NCBI RefSeq assembly: GCF_001620365.2
Contig: NZ_LQMT02000014.1
Span: 95,478 to 159,477 of the forward strand
Reading direction: 5' to 3'
Length of the DNA stretch: 64,000 bases
Source of the DNA: Amycolatopsis keratiniphila subsp. keratiniphila
Lineage (GTDB): Bacteria; Actinomycetota; Actinomycetes; Mycobacteriales; Pseudonocardiaceae
Within the stretch, counting starts at the first letter, position 1; the number at the start of each line of letters is the position of its first letter. Positions 1 through 8,391 of this stretch are shown here, piece after piece. Made by a program: the position numbers and the translations under genes. Below the pieces are notes generated by a model. That model searched no databases. It was not told the DNA's origin and worked only from the letters and a program-made list of their open reading frames with translations.

Positions 1-1
1 C

Positions 2-604
2 GAAGGAGGAGTCGCGGTGCTGCGCGGGAATCTCGCGCCGTCCGGGGCGGTGATCAAGCACATCGCCGCCGAGCCCCGGTTGCTCGTCCACACTGGACCC
101 GCGGTGGTCTTCGACGACTACCGGGACTTGAAGAAGCGCATCAACGACCCCTCGCTCGGCATCACCGAGGACTCGGTGCTGGTGCTGCGCGGATCCGGCC
201 CGCTCGGCGGCCCGGGAATGCCCGAGTACGGGATGCTGCCGCTGCCGGATCACCTGCTGGCCAAGGGCGTCCGTGACATGGTCCGCGTTTCCGACGCGCG
301 GATGAGCGGCACCAGTTACGGCGCGTGCGTGCTGCACGTCGCGCCGGAATCCCATGTGGGCGGGCCGCTCGCGCTGGTCCGCGACGGCGATCCGATCACT
401 TTGGACGTACCTTCGCGACGACTGAGCCTCGACGTCGATGATGCGGAATTGCAACGTCGCCGGGCGGAGTGGACCACGCCCGCCCCGCGGTACGAACGGG
501 GTTACGGCGCGTTGTACGCCGAACACATCACGCAAGCCGACGAGGGCTGTGACTTCGACTTTCTCGCCAGAGTGGGCGAAAACCCGGAACCTGACGCCCA
601 GTGA
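2..604 (+). CDS. IlvD/Edd family dehydratase, C-terminal part (5' end outside window)
   Basis: The reading frame is open from the first bases of the window, so the start lies upstream and only about 200 C-terminal residues are visible. They match the C-terminal domain of the IlvD/Edd Fe-S dehydratases: a stretch reading DARMSGTSYG, followed by HVAPES, and a tail reading ALYAEHITQADEGCDFDFL. That last pattern is, in my experience, more typical of sugar-acid dehydratases (arabinonate, xylonate or galactonate type) than of the branched-chain enzyme IlvD. The reaction would be water removal from a 2,3-dihydroxy acid, giving a 2-keto-3-deoxy acid. The iron-sulfur ligands lie in the missing N-terminal part, so the substrate cannot be settled. 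Family call firm, substrate inferred. Confidence 0.85.
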   Translation, partial: EGGVAVLRGNLAPSGAVIKHIAAEPRLLVHTGPAVVFDDYRDLKKRINDPSLGITEDSVLVLRGSGPLGGPGMPEYGMLPLPDHLLAKGVRDMVRVSDARMSGTSYGACVLHVAPESHVGGPLALVRDGDPITLDVPSRRLSLDVDDAELQRRRAEWTTPAPRYERGYGALYAEHITQADEGCDFDFLARVGENPEPDAQ

Positions 605-754
605 CCACCCGACGGAGTGACCCGATCACCCAACCGGGCGAGTTGCAGGCTCACAAAACGCGCCCCGTATCTTGAACGTACGTCCGGAACGTGTGGAAGG
701 CCCGGACGTTCGATCACGAAGCCCGGCGCTCGCCGGACCGTGGAGGGTGGAGAG

Positions 755-2557
755 TTGCCGCAGGAACCGCGCTGGCCCGAGTCCCACGCTGAGCAGACGG
801 ACATTCTCCCGGTCGTCACGCCCGGGTTCGCGGAGTCTGCCACGCCGCAGGAGCCCACGCCACCGAAGCGCCGTCGCAGCTACCGCAAGGCCGCCTTCAT
901 CGGCGGCGGCGTGTTCGGCCTGCTGGTCGTCGCGTACGCCCTCGACGTGCTGGTCTCCCAGGGCAGCGTCCCCCGCGGCGTCACCGTCGCCGGGGTCGAC
1001 GTCGGCGGGATGGACCGCACGGCGGCCGAGAAGGAGCTCCGTGGCGGTATCGAGCCGCGGCTGACCCGGCCGGTGAAGGTCGTCGCGGGCGACGCCGAGG
1101 AGTCGCTGGCGCCGAACAACGCCGGCCTGCGCCTCGACTGGCCCGCCACCCTGGACCAGGCGGGCGACCAGCCACTGAACCCGTTCACGCGGATCGCGTC
1201 GTTCTTCTCGACCACCGAGGTCGGTGTCGTCACGCAGACCGACGACGCCAAGCTCACCGGCGCGCTGGAGAACCTGCGCGACAAGGTCGACCGCGACCCC
1301 GTCGAGGGCACCGTGCGCTTCGAGGAGGCCAAGCCGATCGCGGTCGAGCCGAAGACCGGGCAGAAGCTCGACCTCGAAGCCGCCAAGAAGACCATCCTGG
1401 AGCGCTGGGCCAGTGGCGAACCGCTGACGCTCCCGGTCACCCAGACCCCGGTGAAGGTCTCGGCGGAGGCCGTCCACGCCGCCCTCGAGCAGATCGCGAA
1501 GCCCGCCGTGGCGGCGCCGATGGTCGTCAAGGGCGAGGGCAAGGACGCGGTCGTCAAACCCGAGCAGATCGCGGCCGCGCTGACCTTCGAGCCCGTCGAC
1601 GGCGGCGTGCTGAACCCGAAGGTGGACAACAACAAGATCATCGAGGCCGCGGGCCCGCAGCTGAAGTCCACCGAAAAGGAGGGCAAGGACGCGCAGATCG
1701 TCTTCGAAGGCGGCAAGCCGACCGTCCAGCCCTCCGAGGACGCCAACGTCGTCGACTGGGAGCCGAGCCTCAAGCCGGTGCTCGACGTGCTCAAGCGCGC
1801 CGCGCCGCGTGAGCTGCCGGTCACCTACAAGAAGACCCCGGCCAAGGTGACCACCGAGCAGGCGAACCAGCTCGGCATCAAGGAGGTCGTCAGCGAGTTC
1901 AAGACCGGCGGGTTCGCGCCGGACTCGGGGACGAACATCCGGGTCGTGGCGCAGAAGGTCAACGGCGCCATCGTGAAGCCGAACGAGACGTTCAGCCTCA
2001 ACGGGTTCACCGGGCCGCGCGGCGCCGCGCAGGGCTACGTCGAGGCGGGTGTCATCAAGGACGGCGCGCCCGGCCGCGAGGTCGGCGGCGGGATCTCGCA
2101 GTTCGCGACCACGCTGTACAACGCTTCGTACTTCGCCGGCATGAAGGACACCGAGCACAAGGAACACAGCTACTACATCAGCCGCTACCCGGCCGCGCGC
2201 GAGGCGACCGTGTTCCAGAACCACAACGGCGGCAGCGTGATCGACCTGAAGTTCACCAACGACACGGACACCGGTGTCGCGATCCAGACCATCTGGACGC
2301 CGTCGGACATCACGATCCGGCTGTGGGGCACCAAGAAGTACACCGTCGAATCGATCCCGGGCGGCCGCACCAACCCGTCCGAGCCGCCGACGAAACCCGG
2401 CCCCGCCGAGAACTGCAAGCCCAGCAACGGCGCGCCCGGCTTCACCACGTCGGACACCCGGGTCATCAAGGACGCCTCGACCGGCCGCGAGATCCGGCGC
2501 CACACCCGGAACGTGCACTACAACCCGCAGCCGAAGATCACCTGCGGCACTGAGTAG
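755..2557 (+). CDS. VanW family protein with N-terminal membrane anchor
   Basis: A protein of about 600 residues. A short charged N-terminus leads into one hydrophobic segment at about residues 46-67, so the bulk should face outward from the membrane. Residues about 80-340 resemble the tandem peptidoglycan-binding type-4 domains that precede VanW domains. The VanW domain spans about 370-530 and includes the GGGISQFATTLYNA motif. The extracellular tail carries two cysteines that could form a disulfide. I chose the TTG at 755 because GGAGGGTGG lies 5-13 bases upstream; an in-frame GTG at 740 is possible. VanW domains occur in cell-wall proteins, but their biochemical role is not established. 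The family is common in actinomycetes and does not by itself imply glycopeptide resistance. A strong hairpin follows the stop. Confidence 0.85.
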   Translation: MPQEPRWPESHAEQTDILPVVTPGFAESATPQEPTPPKRRRSYRKAAFIGGGVFGLLVVAYALDVLVSQGSVPRGVTVAGVDVGGMDRTAAEKELRGGIEPRLTRPVKVVAGDAEESLAPNNAGLRLDWPATLDQAGDQPLNPFTRIASFFSTTEVGVVTQTDDAKLTGALENLRDKVDRDPVEGTVRFEEAKPIAVEPKTGQKLDLEAAKKTILERWASGEPLTLPVTQTPVKVSAEAVHAALEQIAKPAVAAPMVVKGEGKDAVVKPEQIAAALTFEPVDGGVLNPKVDNNKIIEAAGPQLKSTEKEGKDAQIVFEGGKPTVQPSEDANVVDWEPSLKPVLDVLKRAAPRELPVTYKKTPAKVTTEQANQLGIKEVVSEFKTGGFAPDSGTNIRVVAQKVNGAIVKPNETFSLNGFTGPRGAAQGYVEAGVIKDGAPGREVGGGISQFATTLYNASYFAGMKDTEHKEHSYYISRYPAAREATVFQNHNGGSVIDLKFTNDTDTGVAIQTIWTPSDITIRLWGTKKYTVESIPGGRTNPSEPPTKPGPAENCKPSNGAPGFTTSDTRVIKDASTGREIRRHTRNVHYNPQPKITCGTE

Positions 2558-2562
2558 CTCCT

Positions 2563-2619
2563 AGCGCGTGAAGGCCTCCTTCCCTCGGCTGAGCCGAGGG
2601 AAGGAGGCCTTCACGCGCT
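2563..2619. terminator. 28-bp-arm perfect hairpin after the VanW gene (hairpin family A)
   Basis: A perfect inverted repeat with 28-bp arms around a single central base at 2591. It begins 6 bases after the VanW stop codon. It starts with the GTGAAGGCC motif and has CCTCGGCTGAGCCGAGG in its centre, a core shared with 22303-22349 and 37364-37418. The position fits an intrinsic terminator, although no T-tract follows. The family recurs in this window only between genes. Confidence 0.75.
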
Positions 2620-2694
2620 TCGAGGGTTCACCACCCGCGCCCGGAGCGGTACGCTGAGTGACTCACTCGACCGGGGCGGGGGGGTGGTCACCTC

Positions 2695-3906
2695 GTGGAC
2701 TCCAAGGCGACCTTCCGGCAGATCCTCGCGGTCGGTGAACTGCGCGCGATCTGGTTCGCGGAACTCCAATCCATCCTCGGCGACCAGGTGGCCAGGGTCG
2801 CCCTGTCGGTGCTGGTGTTCCAGCGGACCGGTTCGGCGACGTGGCCCGCGCTGACGTACGCGCTCACGTACCTCCCCGATCTGATCGGCGGGCCGTTGCT
2901 CGGCGGGTTGGCCGACCGGTACCCGCGCCGCGCGGTGATGGTCTGCTCCGACGTCGTCCGCGCGCTCCTGGTCGCGGTGCTCGCCGTCCCCGGTATCCCG
3001 TTGCCCGTGCTCGCCGCCGTGCTGGTGGTGGTGCAGCTGGCCAACGCTCCGTTCACCGCCGCGCAGGCCGCGGTCCTCCCGTCGGTGCTCAGCGGGGATT
3101 CCTACGTGCTCGGCCAGTCCCTGCTGAAGATCACCAACCAGATCGGTCAGCTGGCCGGTTTCGCCTTGGGCGGCGTGGTGATCGCCGCGATCGGGCCGGG
3201 ACGCGGGCTGGCGCTGGACGCGGTGACGTTCGCGGTCTCGGCCATCGTCGTGCGGCTGGGGGTCCGCGCGCGGCCGGCTTCGGGAGCGAGCGGACCGGCG
3301 ACGTCGACCCTGCGGCGGCTTTCGGCGGGCGCCAGGACGATCTGGCGTGATCGCCGGTTGCGCGCGCTGGTCGGCCTGGCGTGGCTGGCGGGTTTCGTGA
3401 TCGTGCCGGAAGGGCTCGCCGTGCCCTACGCCGCGGAGATCGGCGGCGGGGCGGTGACCGCGGGGCTGCTGCTCGCGGCGCATCCCGCGGGGATCGTGCT
3501 CGGGGTGTTCGTGCTGGGCCGCCTCGTGCGGCCCGAGCTCCGGTTGCGCCTGGTCGGCGCGCTGGCGCTCGGTGCGATCGTGCCGCTCGCGGCGTTCTGG
3601 TTCCGGCCTTCGCTACCCTACGCCGCCGGACTCCTCGTGCTGTCCGGGATGTGCGCGGCCTACCAGGTCACCGCGAGCACCACGTTCATGCGGCTGGTAC
3701 CCGACACCGAACGAGGCCAGGCCTTCGGCCTCGCCGGGTCGGGGCTCATCGCCGTGCAGGGAATCGGGCTGATCGCCGGCGGCCTGCTCGTCGGCGTGCT
3801 CGGTTCACCGGCGACGACGGTCTCGGTCATCGCACTCGCCGGTCTCGTAGTGGCTGTTCCGGCCACCCGGGCTTGGCGCCACGTGGCCCCACCGCACCCC
3901 CTTTAG
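2695..3906 (+). CDS. MFS transporter
   Basis: A 403-residue very hydrophobic protein with about 11-12 membrane spans. The loop after the second span reads GGLADRYPRR, the signature A-motif of the major facilitator superfamily (G-x-x-x-D-R-x-x-R/K-R). The overall layout resembles the EntS/MFS_3 type of drug or siderophore exporters, which begin with a short cytoplasmic helix before span 1. The GTG start at 2695 directly precedes DSKATFRQIL; no strong Shine-Dalgarno sequence is visible. The gene stands alone, downstream of the VanW hairpin and about 100 bases before a diguanylate cyclase gene, so neighbours give no clue to the substrate. Export of a small molecule is the family default and an inference here. 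Confidence 0.85.
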   Translation: MDSKATFRQILAVGELRAIWFAELQSILGDQVARVALSVLVFQRTGSATWPALTYALTYLPDLIGGPLLGGLADRYPRRAVMVCSDVVRALLVAVLAVPGIPLPVLAAVLVVVQLANAPFTAAQAAVLPSVLSGDSYVLGQSLLKITNQIGQLAGFALGGVVIAAIGPGRGLALDAVTFAVSAIVVRLGVRARPASGASGPATSTLRRLSAGARTIWRDRRLRALVGLAWLAGFVIVPEGLAVPYAAEIGGGAVTAGLLLAAHPAGIVLGVFVLGRLVRPELRLRLVGALALGAIVPLAAFWFRPSLPYAAGLLVLSGMCAAYQVTASTTFMRLVPDTERGQAFGLAGSGLIAVQGIGLIAGGLLVGVLGSPATTVSVIALAGLVVAVPATRAWRHVAPPHPL

Positions 3907-4011
3907 ACCGGAACCCGGTACTCACCAGTTCTGCCCGCGCATAGGGCTCACCCCCTCCGCTTTCCCGCTCCCGGTCACGCGTGGTGCACCCACGCCTACC
4001 CATACAGCGTA

Positions 4012-5262
4012 GTGACACCTAGTATCCAACCGATTACGTTCGTCTCCGTGGCGCTAACGAATTGGGCGCTGTGGCGGCTACCCAACCGTGGTTTGATCGG
4101 CTTCGTCCTCCTGGTGGACGTCGCGGCGATCGCCGGATCCGCCTGGTCATTTCTCCGCGTCCCGTTCACCGAGGGCGACGGGCTGCCCTTCGCGATCCTG
4201 ATCCTCAGCTCCGTGCTGTACACGGAATTGTCGCGTCCGGTGGAGCGGGTCCGGGAGCGGTTCGCCGGCACGCCGCACATCTCACTCGACAGCGTGTGGA
4301 CCTTCGCCGCCGTACTGCTGGTGCACCCGGCGCTCGCGGCGCTGGTCATCGCCGTGTCGTTCTTCTACCGCTGGTTCCGCGGGCAGCCGAACCCGTTGTT
4401 CCGGCGGATGTTCTCCGCCTCCGCGACGGTGCTCTCGGGATTCGCCGCGGCCGCATTCCTCGCCCGGTACGCGGAGCCGTTCGACGTGCTCCCCCGCGAC
4501 GCCTCCTCGTTCGGTTCGGTGGTCGCGGCGGGCGGGGTGTTCCTGCTGGTCAACACCGTGCTGATGACGATCGCGGTGTACTACGGCACCCCGCACGAGC
4601 GGCTGCGGGACGCGCTGGCGAAGCCGTTCGAGTACGCGCTCGAAGCGGCGACGATCGCGCTCGGCGTCATCGTCGCGTGGGCGCTGCGGGACTGGCCGGT
4701 GGTGCTGCTGCTGGTCGTCGGGATCACGCTGGTGCTGCATCGCGGGGTCCTGCTGCGGCAGCTGAAACGGCAGGCGCGCAGCGACGCCAAGACCGGGCTG
4801 CTCAACGCGAAGGCGTGGTGTGAGGCCGCGACCGACGAACTCGACCGCGCGCGGCGCGCGGGGCGGCACACGAGCCTGCTGATGGTCGACGTCGACCGAT
4901 TCAAACTGATCAACGACCGGCACGGGCATCTGGTCGGCGACCGGTATCTGGCGGCGATCGCGGAAACGCTGCGGACCGAGGTGCGCGGCACGGATCTGGT
5001 CGGGCGCTTCGGTGGCGAGGAGTTCGTCGTCCTGCTGCCCGGCACGCCCGCCGTGCACGCCCACGCGATCGCGGAGCGGATCCGGTCGAGCGTGGCGTCG
5101 CGCGCCGGTGACCTTCCCGAGCACGTCACGGTGTCGATCGGGCTCGCCGACCGGCCGGGGGTCGCCGATCTGGACACGGTGCTCGCCGTCGCGGACCGGG
5201 CGCTCTACGAGGCGAAGAACACCGGGCGGAACCGGACTTCGGGCTATCAGGTGACCGGCTGA
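4012..5262 (+). CDS. Membrane-bound GGDEF diguanylate cyclase
   Basis: A 416-residue protein. The first 250 or so residues form several hydrophobic spans, the likely sensory part. The last 160 form a GGDEF domain. The active-site loop reads GGEEF at residues 334-338, an accepted active variant. An RGTD inhibitory site sits exactly five residues before it, so product feedback by c-di-GMP is expected. The upstream D-x-D-x-F-K-x-x-N-D segment for metal and substrate binding (DVDRFKLIND) is intact. No EAL or HD-GYP domain is attached, so this should make c-di-GMP from two GTP and not degrade it. The GTG at 4012 is the longest start; a GTG at 4048 would give a protein 12 residues shorter. In filamentous actinomycetes c-di-GMP delays sporulation through BldD. 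Confidence 0.9.
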   Translation: MTPSIQPITFVSVALTNWALWRLPNRGLIGFVLLVDVAAIAGSAWSFLRVPFTEGDGLPFAILILSSVLYTELSRPVERVRERFAGTPHISLDSVWTFAAVLLVHPALAALVIAVSFFYRWFRGQPNPLFRRMFSASATVLSGFAAAAFLARYAEPFDVLPRDASSFGSVVAAGGVFLLVNTVLMTIAVYYGTPHERLRDALAKPFEYALEAATIALGVIVAWALRDWPVVLLLVVGITLVLHRGVLLRQLKRQARSDAKTGLLNAKAWCEAATDELDRARRAGRHTSLLMVDVDRFKLINDRHGHLVGDRYLAAIAETLRTEVRGTDLVGRFGGEEFVVLLPGTPAVHAHAIAERIRSSVASRAGDLPEHVTVSIGLADRPGVADLDTVLAVADRALYEAKNTGRNRTSGYQVTG

Positions 5263-5275
5263 CCCGCCCACCGCG

Positions 5276-5330
5276 TGCTATGAACGGGCCGTTCCTTGCA
5301 AATTTTGCAAGGAACGGCCCGTTCATAGCA
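5276..5330. terminator. 27-bp-arm perfect hairpin between convergent genes (family D)
   Basis: A perfect inverted repeat with 27-bp arms centred on base 5303. The outer part reads GCTATGAACGGGCC and the inner part TTGCAAA. It lies in the 80-bp gap between the ends of the diguanylate cyclase gene and the convergent trpB2 gene, so it can end transcription from both sides. The A+T-rich centre is unlike the surrounding DNA. Confidence 0.75.
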
Positions 5331-5342
5331 ACCGACTTGGGG

Positions 5343-6695
5343 CTACGGGAGGCCGGCGAGGGACTTCTCGAGGGCCTCATCCGGCAGCGCGTGATCCGAG
5401 ATGTTCCCCGCCAGGTACGCGCCGTACGCCGGAAGGTCGAGGTGCGCGTGCCCGCACAACGCGGTCAGGATCACCTTCTCCTCCCCGGTTTCCTTGCACC
5501 GCAAAGCTTCCTGGATACACGCGGCGAGCGCGTGCGTCGGCTCGGGCGCGGGGATGATGCCCTCCGTACGGGCGAACCGCACACCGGCGGCGAAGCAGTC
5601 CTCCTGCCCGATGGCGATCGCGTCGATCAGCCCGAGTTCGTAGATATGCGAGATCAGCGGTGACATCCCGTGATAGCGCAGGCCACCGGCGTGGATGGGG
5701 TCGGGGATGAAGTCGTGACCGAGCGTGTGCATCTTCAGCAGCGGTGTCAGCCCGGCGGTGTCCCCGAAGTCGTACGCGTACTTCCCGCGGGTGAGCGTCG
5801 GGCAGGCGGCCGGTTCGACCGCGCGGATCACCGGATCCATCCGCCCGGCGAGTTTCTCGCGCAGGAACGGGAAGGCGAGCCCGCCGAAGTTGGACCCGCC
5901 GCCGGTGCAGCCGACGAGGACGTCCGGGGTGTCCCCGGCCAGCTCGAACTGCTTGAGCGCCTCTTCACCGATGATCGTCTGGTGCAGCAGCACATGGTTG
6001 AGCACGCTGCCCAGCGCGTAGCGGGTGTTCTCCGCCTGCGCCGCCTGCTCGACCGCCTCGCTGATCGCGATACCGAGGCTCCCGGTCGAGTCCGGATCGG
6101 CGGCCAGGATCGCGCGGCCGGATTCGGTCAGCTCGGACGGGCTCGGGTGCACCTTCGCGCCGAAGGTCTCCATCATCAGCTTGCGATACGGCTTCTGGTC
6201 GTAGGAGGCGCGGACCTGCCACACCTCGCATTCGAGCCCGAAGGTGGCGGAGGCGAACGCGAGCGCGCTCCCCCACTGCCCGGCGCCGGTCTCGGTGGTC
6301 AGCCTGGTGACACCCTCCGCCGCGTTGTAGAACGCCTGCGGCACGGCGGTGTTGGGCTTGTGCGAGCCGACCGGGCTGACACCCTCGTACTTGTAGTAGA
6401 TACGCGCGGGGGTGCCGAGCGCCTTCTCCAGCCGCCGCGCCCGGAACAGCGGCGACGGACGCCAGAGCCGGTAGACGTCCAGGACCTCTTCCGGGATGTC
6501 GATGTACCGCTCGGTGCTGACCTCCTGGGCGATGAGCGCCTGCGGGAACAGCGGCGCGAGATCGTCCGGGCCGACCGGCTCGCGGGTGCCGGGATGCAAG
6601 GGCGGTGGCGGCGGCTCCGGCAGATCCGGGACGACGTTGTACCACCGGGTCGGCATGTCCGCTTCGTCGAGGATGTACTTGGTCCGCTCCGCCAT
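5343..6695 (-). CDS. trpB2: TrpB2-type tryptophan synthase beta chain-like PLP enzyme
   Basis: A 450-residue PLP enzyme of fold type II. The PLP lysine is K113 in GSHKPNT, and the phosphate-binding loop is [11 protein letters not shown] at residues 262-272. The N-terminal extension with the [14 protein letters not shown] stretch and the extra internal segment are hallmarks of the longer TrpB2 group, not of the TrpB1 that pairs with TrpA. TrpB2 enzymes condense serine with indole and are thought to work without TrpA, possibly to salvage free indole. No trpA or other trp gene is nearby. The ATG start is preceded by GGAGGAGG, which directly abuts one arm of an inverted repeat (6706-6738). It is divergent from the arginase-family gene. 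Confidence 0.88.
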   Translation of the reverse strand: MAERTKYILDEADMPTRWYNVVPDLPEPPPPPLHPGTREPVGPDDLAPLFPQALIAQEVSTERYIDIPEEVLDVYRLWRPSPLFRARRLEKALGTPARIYYKYEGVSPVGSHKPNTAVPQAFYNAAEGVTRLTTETGAGQWGSALAFASATFGLECEVWQVRASYDQKPYRKLMMETFGAKVHPSPSELTESGRAILAADPDSTGSLGIAISEAVEQAAQAENTRYALGSVLNHVLLHQTIIGEEALKQFELAGDTPDVLVGCTGGGSNFGGLAFPFLREKLAGRMDPVIRAVEPAACPTLTRGKYAYDFGDTAGLTPLLKMHTLGHDFIPDPIHAGGLRYHGMSPLISHIYELGLIDAIAIGQEDCFAAGVRFARTEGIIPAPEPTHALAACIQEALRCKETGEEKVILTALCGHAHLDLPAYGAYLAGNISDHALPDEALEKSLAGLP

Positions 6696-6705
6696 GGGGC
6701 CTCCT

Positions 6706-6738
6706 CCGTCCGTCCCATCAACCTAAAGGGACGGACGG
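6706..6738. promoter_or_regulatory. Inverted repeat overlapping the trpB2 leader and Shine-Dalgarno region
   Basis: Perfect 11-bp arms CCGTCCGTCCC and GGGACGGACGG separated by 11 bases, in the 76-bp gap between the divergent trpB2 and arginase-family genes. On the trpB2 strand the proximal arm runs straight into the GGAGGAGG ribosome binding site. It could be a protein-binding site controlling both promoters, or an RNA hairpin affecting trpB2 translation. No protein partner is evident. Confidence 0.5.
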
Positions 6739-6771
6739 CGCGGCACCAGACATCGCTACTACGGTGTGACC

Positions 6772-7656
6772 ATGGGGAATCTCGTACTGCTCGACGCGCC
6801 GTCCAACCTCGGGCTGCGGCCGCCCGCCGAAGGTGTGGTCCCGGGCTGCTACAAGGCGCCGGGCGCGCTGCGTGACCACGGCCTGCTCACCCGGTTGGGG
6901 GCGGCTGACGGCGGCGTCGTCACCCCGCCGCGGTATCTGCCCGACTGGTCACCCGGGAGCGGTGTGCGGAACGCGGCCGGGATCGCGGCCTACACCGCGG
7001 CCCTCGCCGGACGGCTCGCGAAGATCCGCGCGGACGGCGGCTTCCCGGTGGTGCTCGGCGGCGACTGCTCGATCGCGCTCGCCGCGATGCTGACGCTGCG
7101 TCGCGAAGGCCGCTACGGCATCGTCTACTTCGACGGACACGACGACTTCCGGCATCTCGGCAATTCCGAATACGTCGCCAACGTGGGTGGTGAAGCCCTC
7201 GCCGTCGTCACCGGCAGGGGCCAACCGGAACTGGCCGATGTGGACGGTCTGAAGCCCTACGTCCGCGACGAAGACGTTCTCGTGCTCGGCGTTCGCGCGG
7301 AGGAATCCGCCGAGGCACGGGACGCCGGGCTCCGGGTCGTGACCAGCCAGGAGATCATGGCGTCCGGCACCGACGGCGCGCTCGCCGCCGCCCGGGAGAT
7401 TTTCGCGCCACTGGACGGTTTCTGGATCCACATCGACATCGACACGCTCGACCCGGAATATGTGTCCGCTGTGGACAGTCCCGATCCGGGTGGGCTCAGC
7501 CCGGACAGGCTCGTCGAGCTGCTCCGCGGCCTGCTCGTGATCCCCGGCGCCGCCGGGCTGGAGCTGACCATCTTCGATCCCGACCTCGACCCCGACGGCA
7601 CGCAGGCCGCCCTCGTGACGGATTGCCTCGTGCGCGCACTGGAAGGACCCCGATGA
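6772..7656 (+). CDS. Arginase/agmatinase family ureohydrolase
   Basis: A 294-residue protein with the three metal-binding motifs of the ureohydrolase family: GGDCS at 96-100, DGHDD at 121-125 (D-x-H-x-D), and IDIDTLDP at 221-228. The first motif is normally GGDHS, whose histidine is a manganese ligand; here it is cysteine. Variants at this position occur in the family, so activity is likely but the substrate (arginine, agmatine, formimidoylglutamate or another guanidine) cannot be told from sequence. I prefer the ATG at 6772 over an in-frame GTG at 6766. The stop overlaps the next start by four bases (ATGA), so it is probably translated together with the dienelactone hydrolase family gene. 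Confidence 0.85.
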   Translation: MGNLVLLDAPSNLGLRPPAEGVVPGCYKAPGALRDHGLLTRLGAADGGVVTPPRYLPDWSPGSGVRNAAGIAAYTAALAGRLAKIRADGGFPVVLGGDCSIALAAMLTLRREGRYGIVYFDGHDDFRHLGNSEYVANVGGEALAVVTGRGQPELADVDGLKPYVRDEDVLVLGVRAEESAEARDAGLRVVTSQEIMASGTDGALAAAREIFAPLDGFWIHIDIDTLDPEYVSAVDSPDPGGLSPDRLVELLRGLLVIPGAAGLELTIFDPDLDPDGTQAALVTDCLVRALEGPR

Positions 7657-8342
7657 CCAAGGTGATCGTCGCCGACGGCTCGTTCGACGCCCCGCTCTGG
7701 CTGCCCGAATCCGGCTCCGGCCCCGGCCTGGTGCTGATCCAGGAGATCTTCGGCCTCGACGACTACCTCAAGTCGGTCGCCGCGGACCTGGCCGCCCTCG
7801 GCTACGTCGTCGCGGTGCCCGAACTGTTCTGGCGGATCTCGCCCGGCTGGTCGGCCACGCACGACGAAGCCGGGGTCTCGGCGTCGATGGCCGTCGCCGG
7901 CCAGTTGGACCCGGCGAGCGCCGTCACCGACGTGCTCGCCACTCTGGCGACGCTGCGCGCGCTGCCCGAAACCGACGGCCGCGCGGGCGTCTTCGGCTTC
8001 TGCCTCGGCGGCTCGATGGCCTACGCGGCCGCCGCCGAAGGCGACCCGGACGTCGCGGTCTCGTACTACGGCTCGCGCGTACCCGAGCAGCTTCCGCTGC
8101 TGGACGAGATCACCTGCCCGATCCAGTTCCAGTTCGGGGGCGCGGATCCGTACATCCCCGTCGAAGGCGTGCGCCGCCTCGCCGACGCGGTCGCCGCCCA
8201 CGACGGGGCGGAGATCCACATCCACGAGGGCGCGGGGCACGCGTTCCACAACCACGTGGCGCCGATGTTCCATCAGCCGGAGCCCGCCGCGGCGGCCTGG
8301 GCGCTGACACTGGAGTTCCTGGGGCGGACCTTCCCGGCCTGA
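7653..8342 (+). CDS. Dienelactone hydrolase family protein
   Basis: A 229-residue alpha/beta hydrolase. The catalytic triad of the dienelactone hydrolase family is visible: C117 in GFCLGG, D165 in GADPYIP and H196 in GAGHAFHN. The N-terminal segment with LIQEIFGLDDYLK also matches the family. Classical members open the lactone ring in chloroaromatic breakdown, but many homologues act on other esters, and no catabolic genes are nearby. It starts inside the stop codon of the arginase-family gene (ATGA overlap) and is followed after 49 bases by a PIG-L deacetylase gene, so the three probably form one transcription unit. Family call firm, substrate unknown. Confidence 0.88.
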   Translation: MTKVIVADGSFDAPLWLPESGSGPGLVLIQEIFGLDDYLKSVAADLAALGYVVAVPELFWRISPGWSATHDEAGVSASMAVAGQLDPASAVTDVLATLATLRALPETDGRAGVFGFCLGGSMAYAAAAEGDPDVAVSYYGSRVPEQLPLLDEITCPIQFQFGGADPYIPVEGVRRLADAVAAHDGAEIHIHEGAGHAFHNHVAPMFHQPEPAAAAWALTLEFLGRTFPA

Positions 8343-8391
8343 GGCGGCCGAGCGCCGGAATATGTCGGTGCCTCCCGGTAGTTTCCCCACC

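Noticed and set aside
626..2518. Long open frame antisense to the VanW gene
   Set aside because: Same effect: arginine, valine and aspartate-rich sequence without domain similarity, on the reverse of a well-supported gene.
755..2557. Vancomycin resistance gene
   Set aside because: VanW domains are widespread in cell-surface proteins and no vanHAX genes are nearby.
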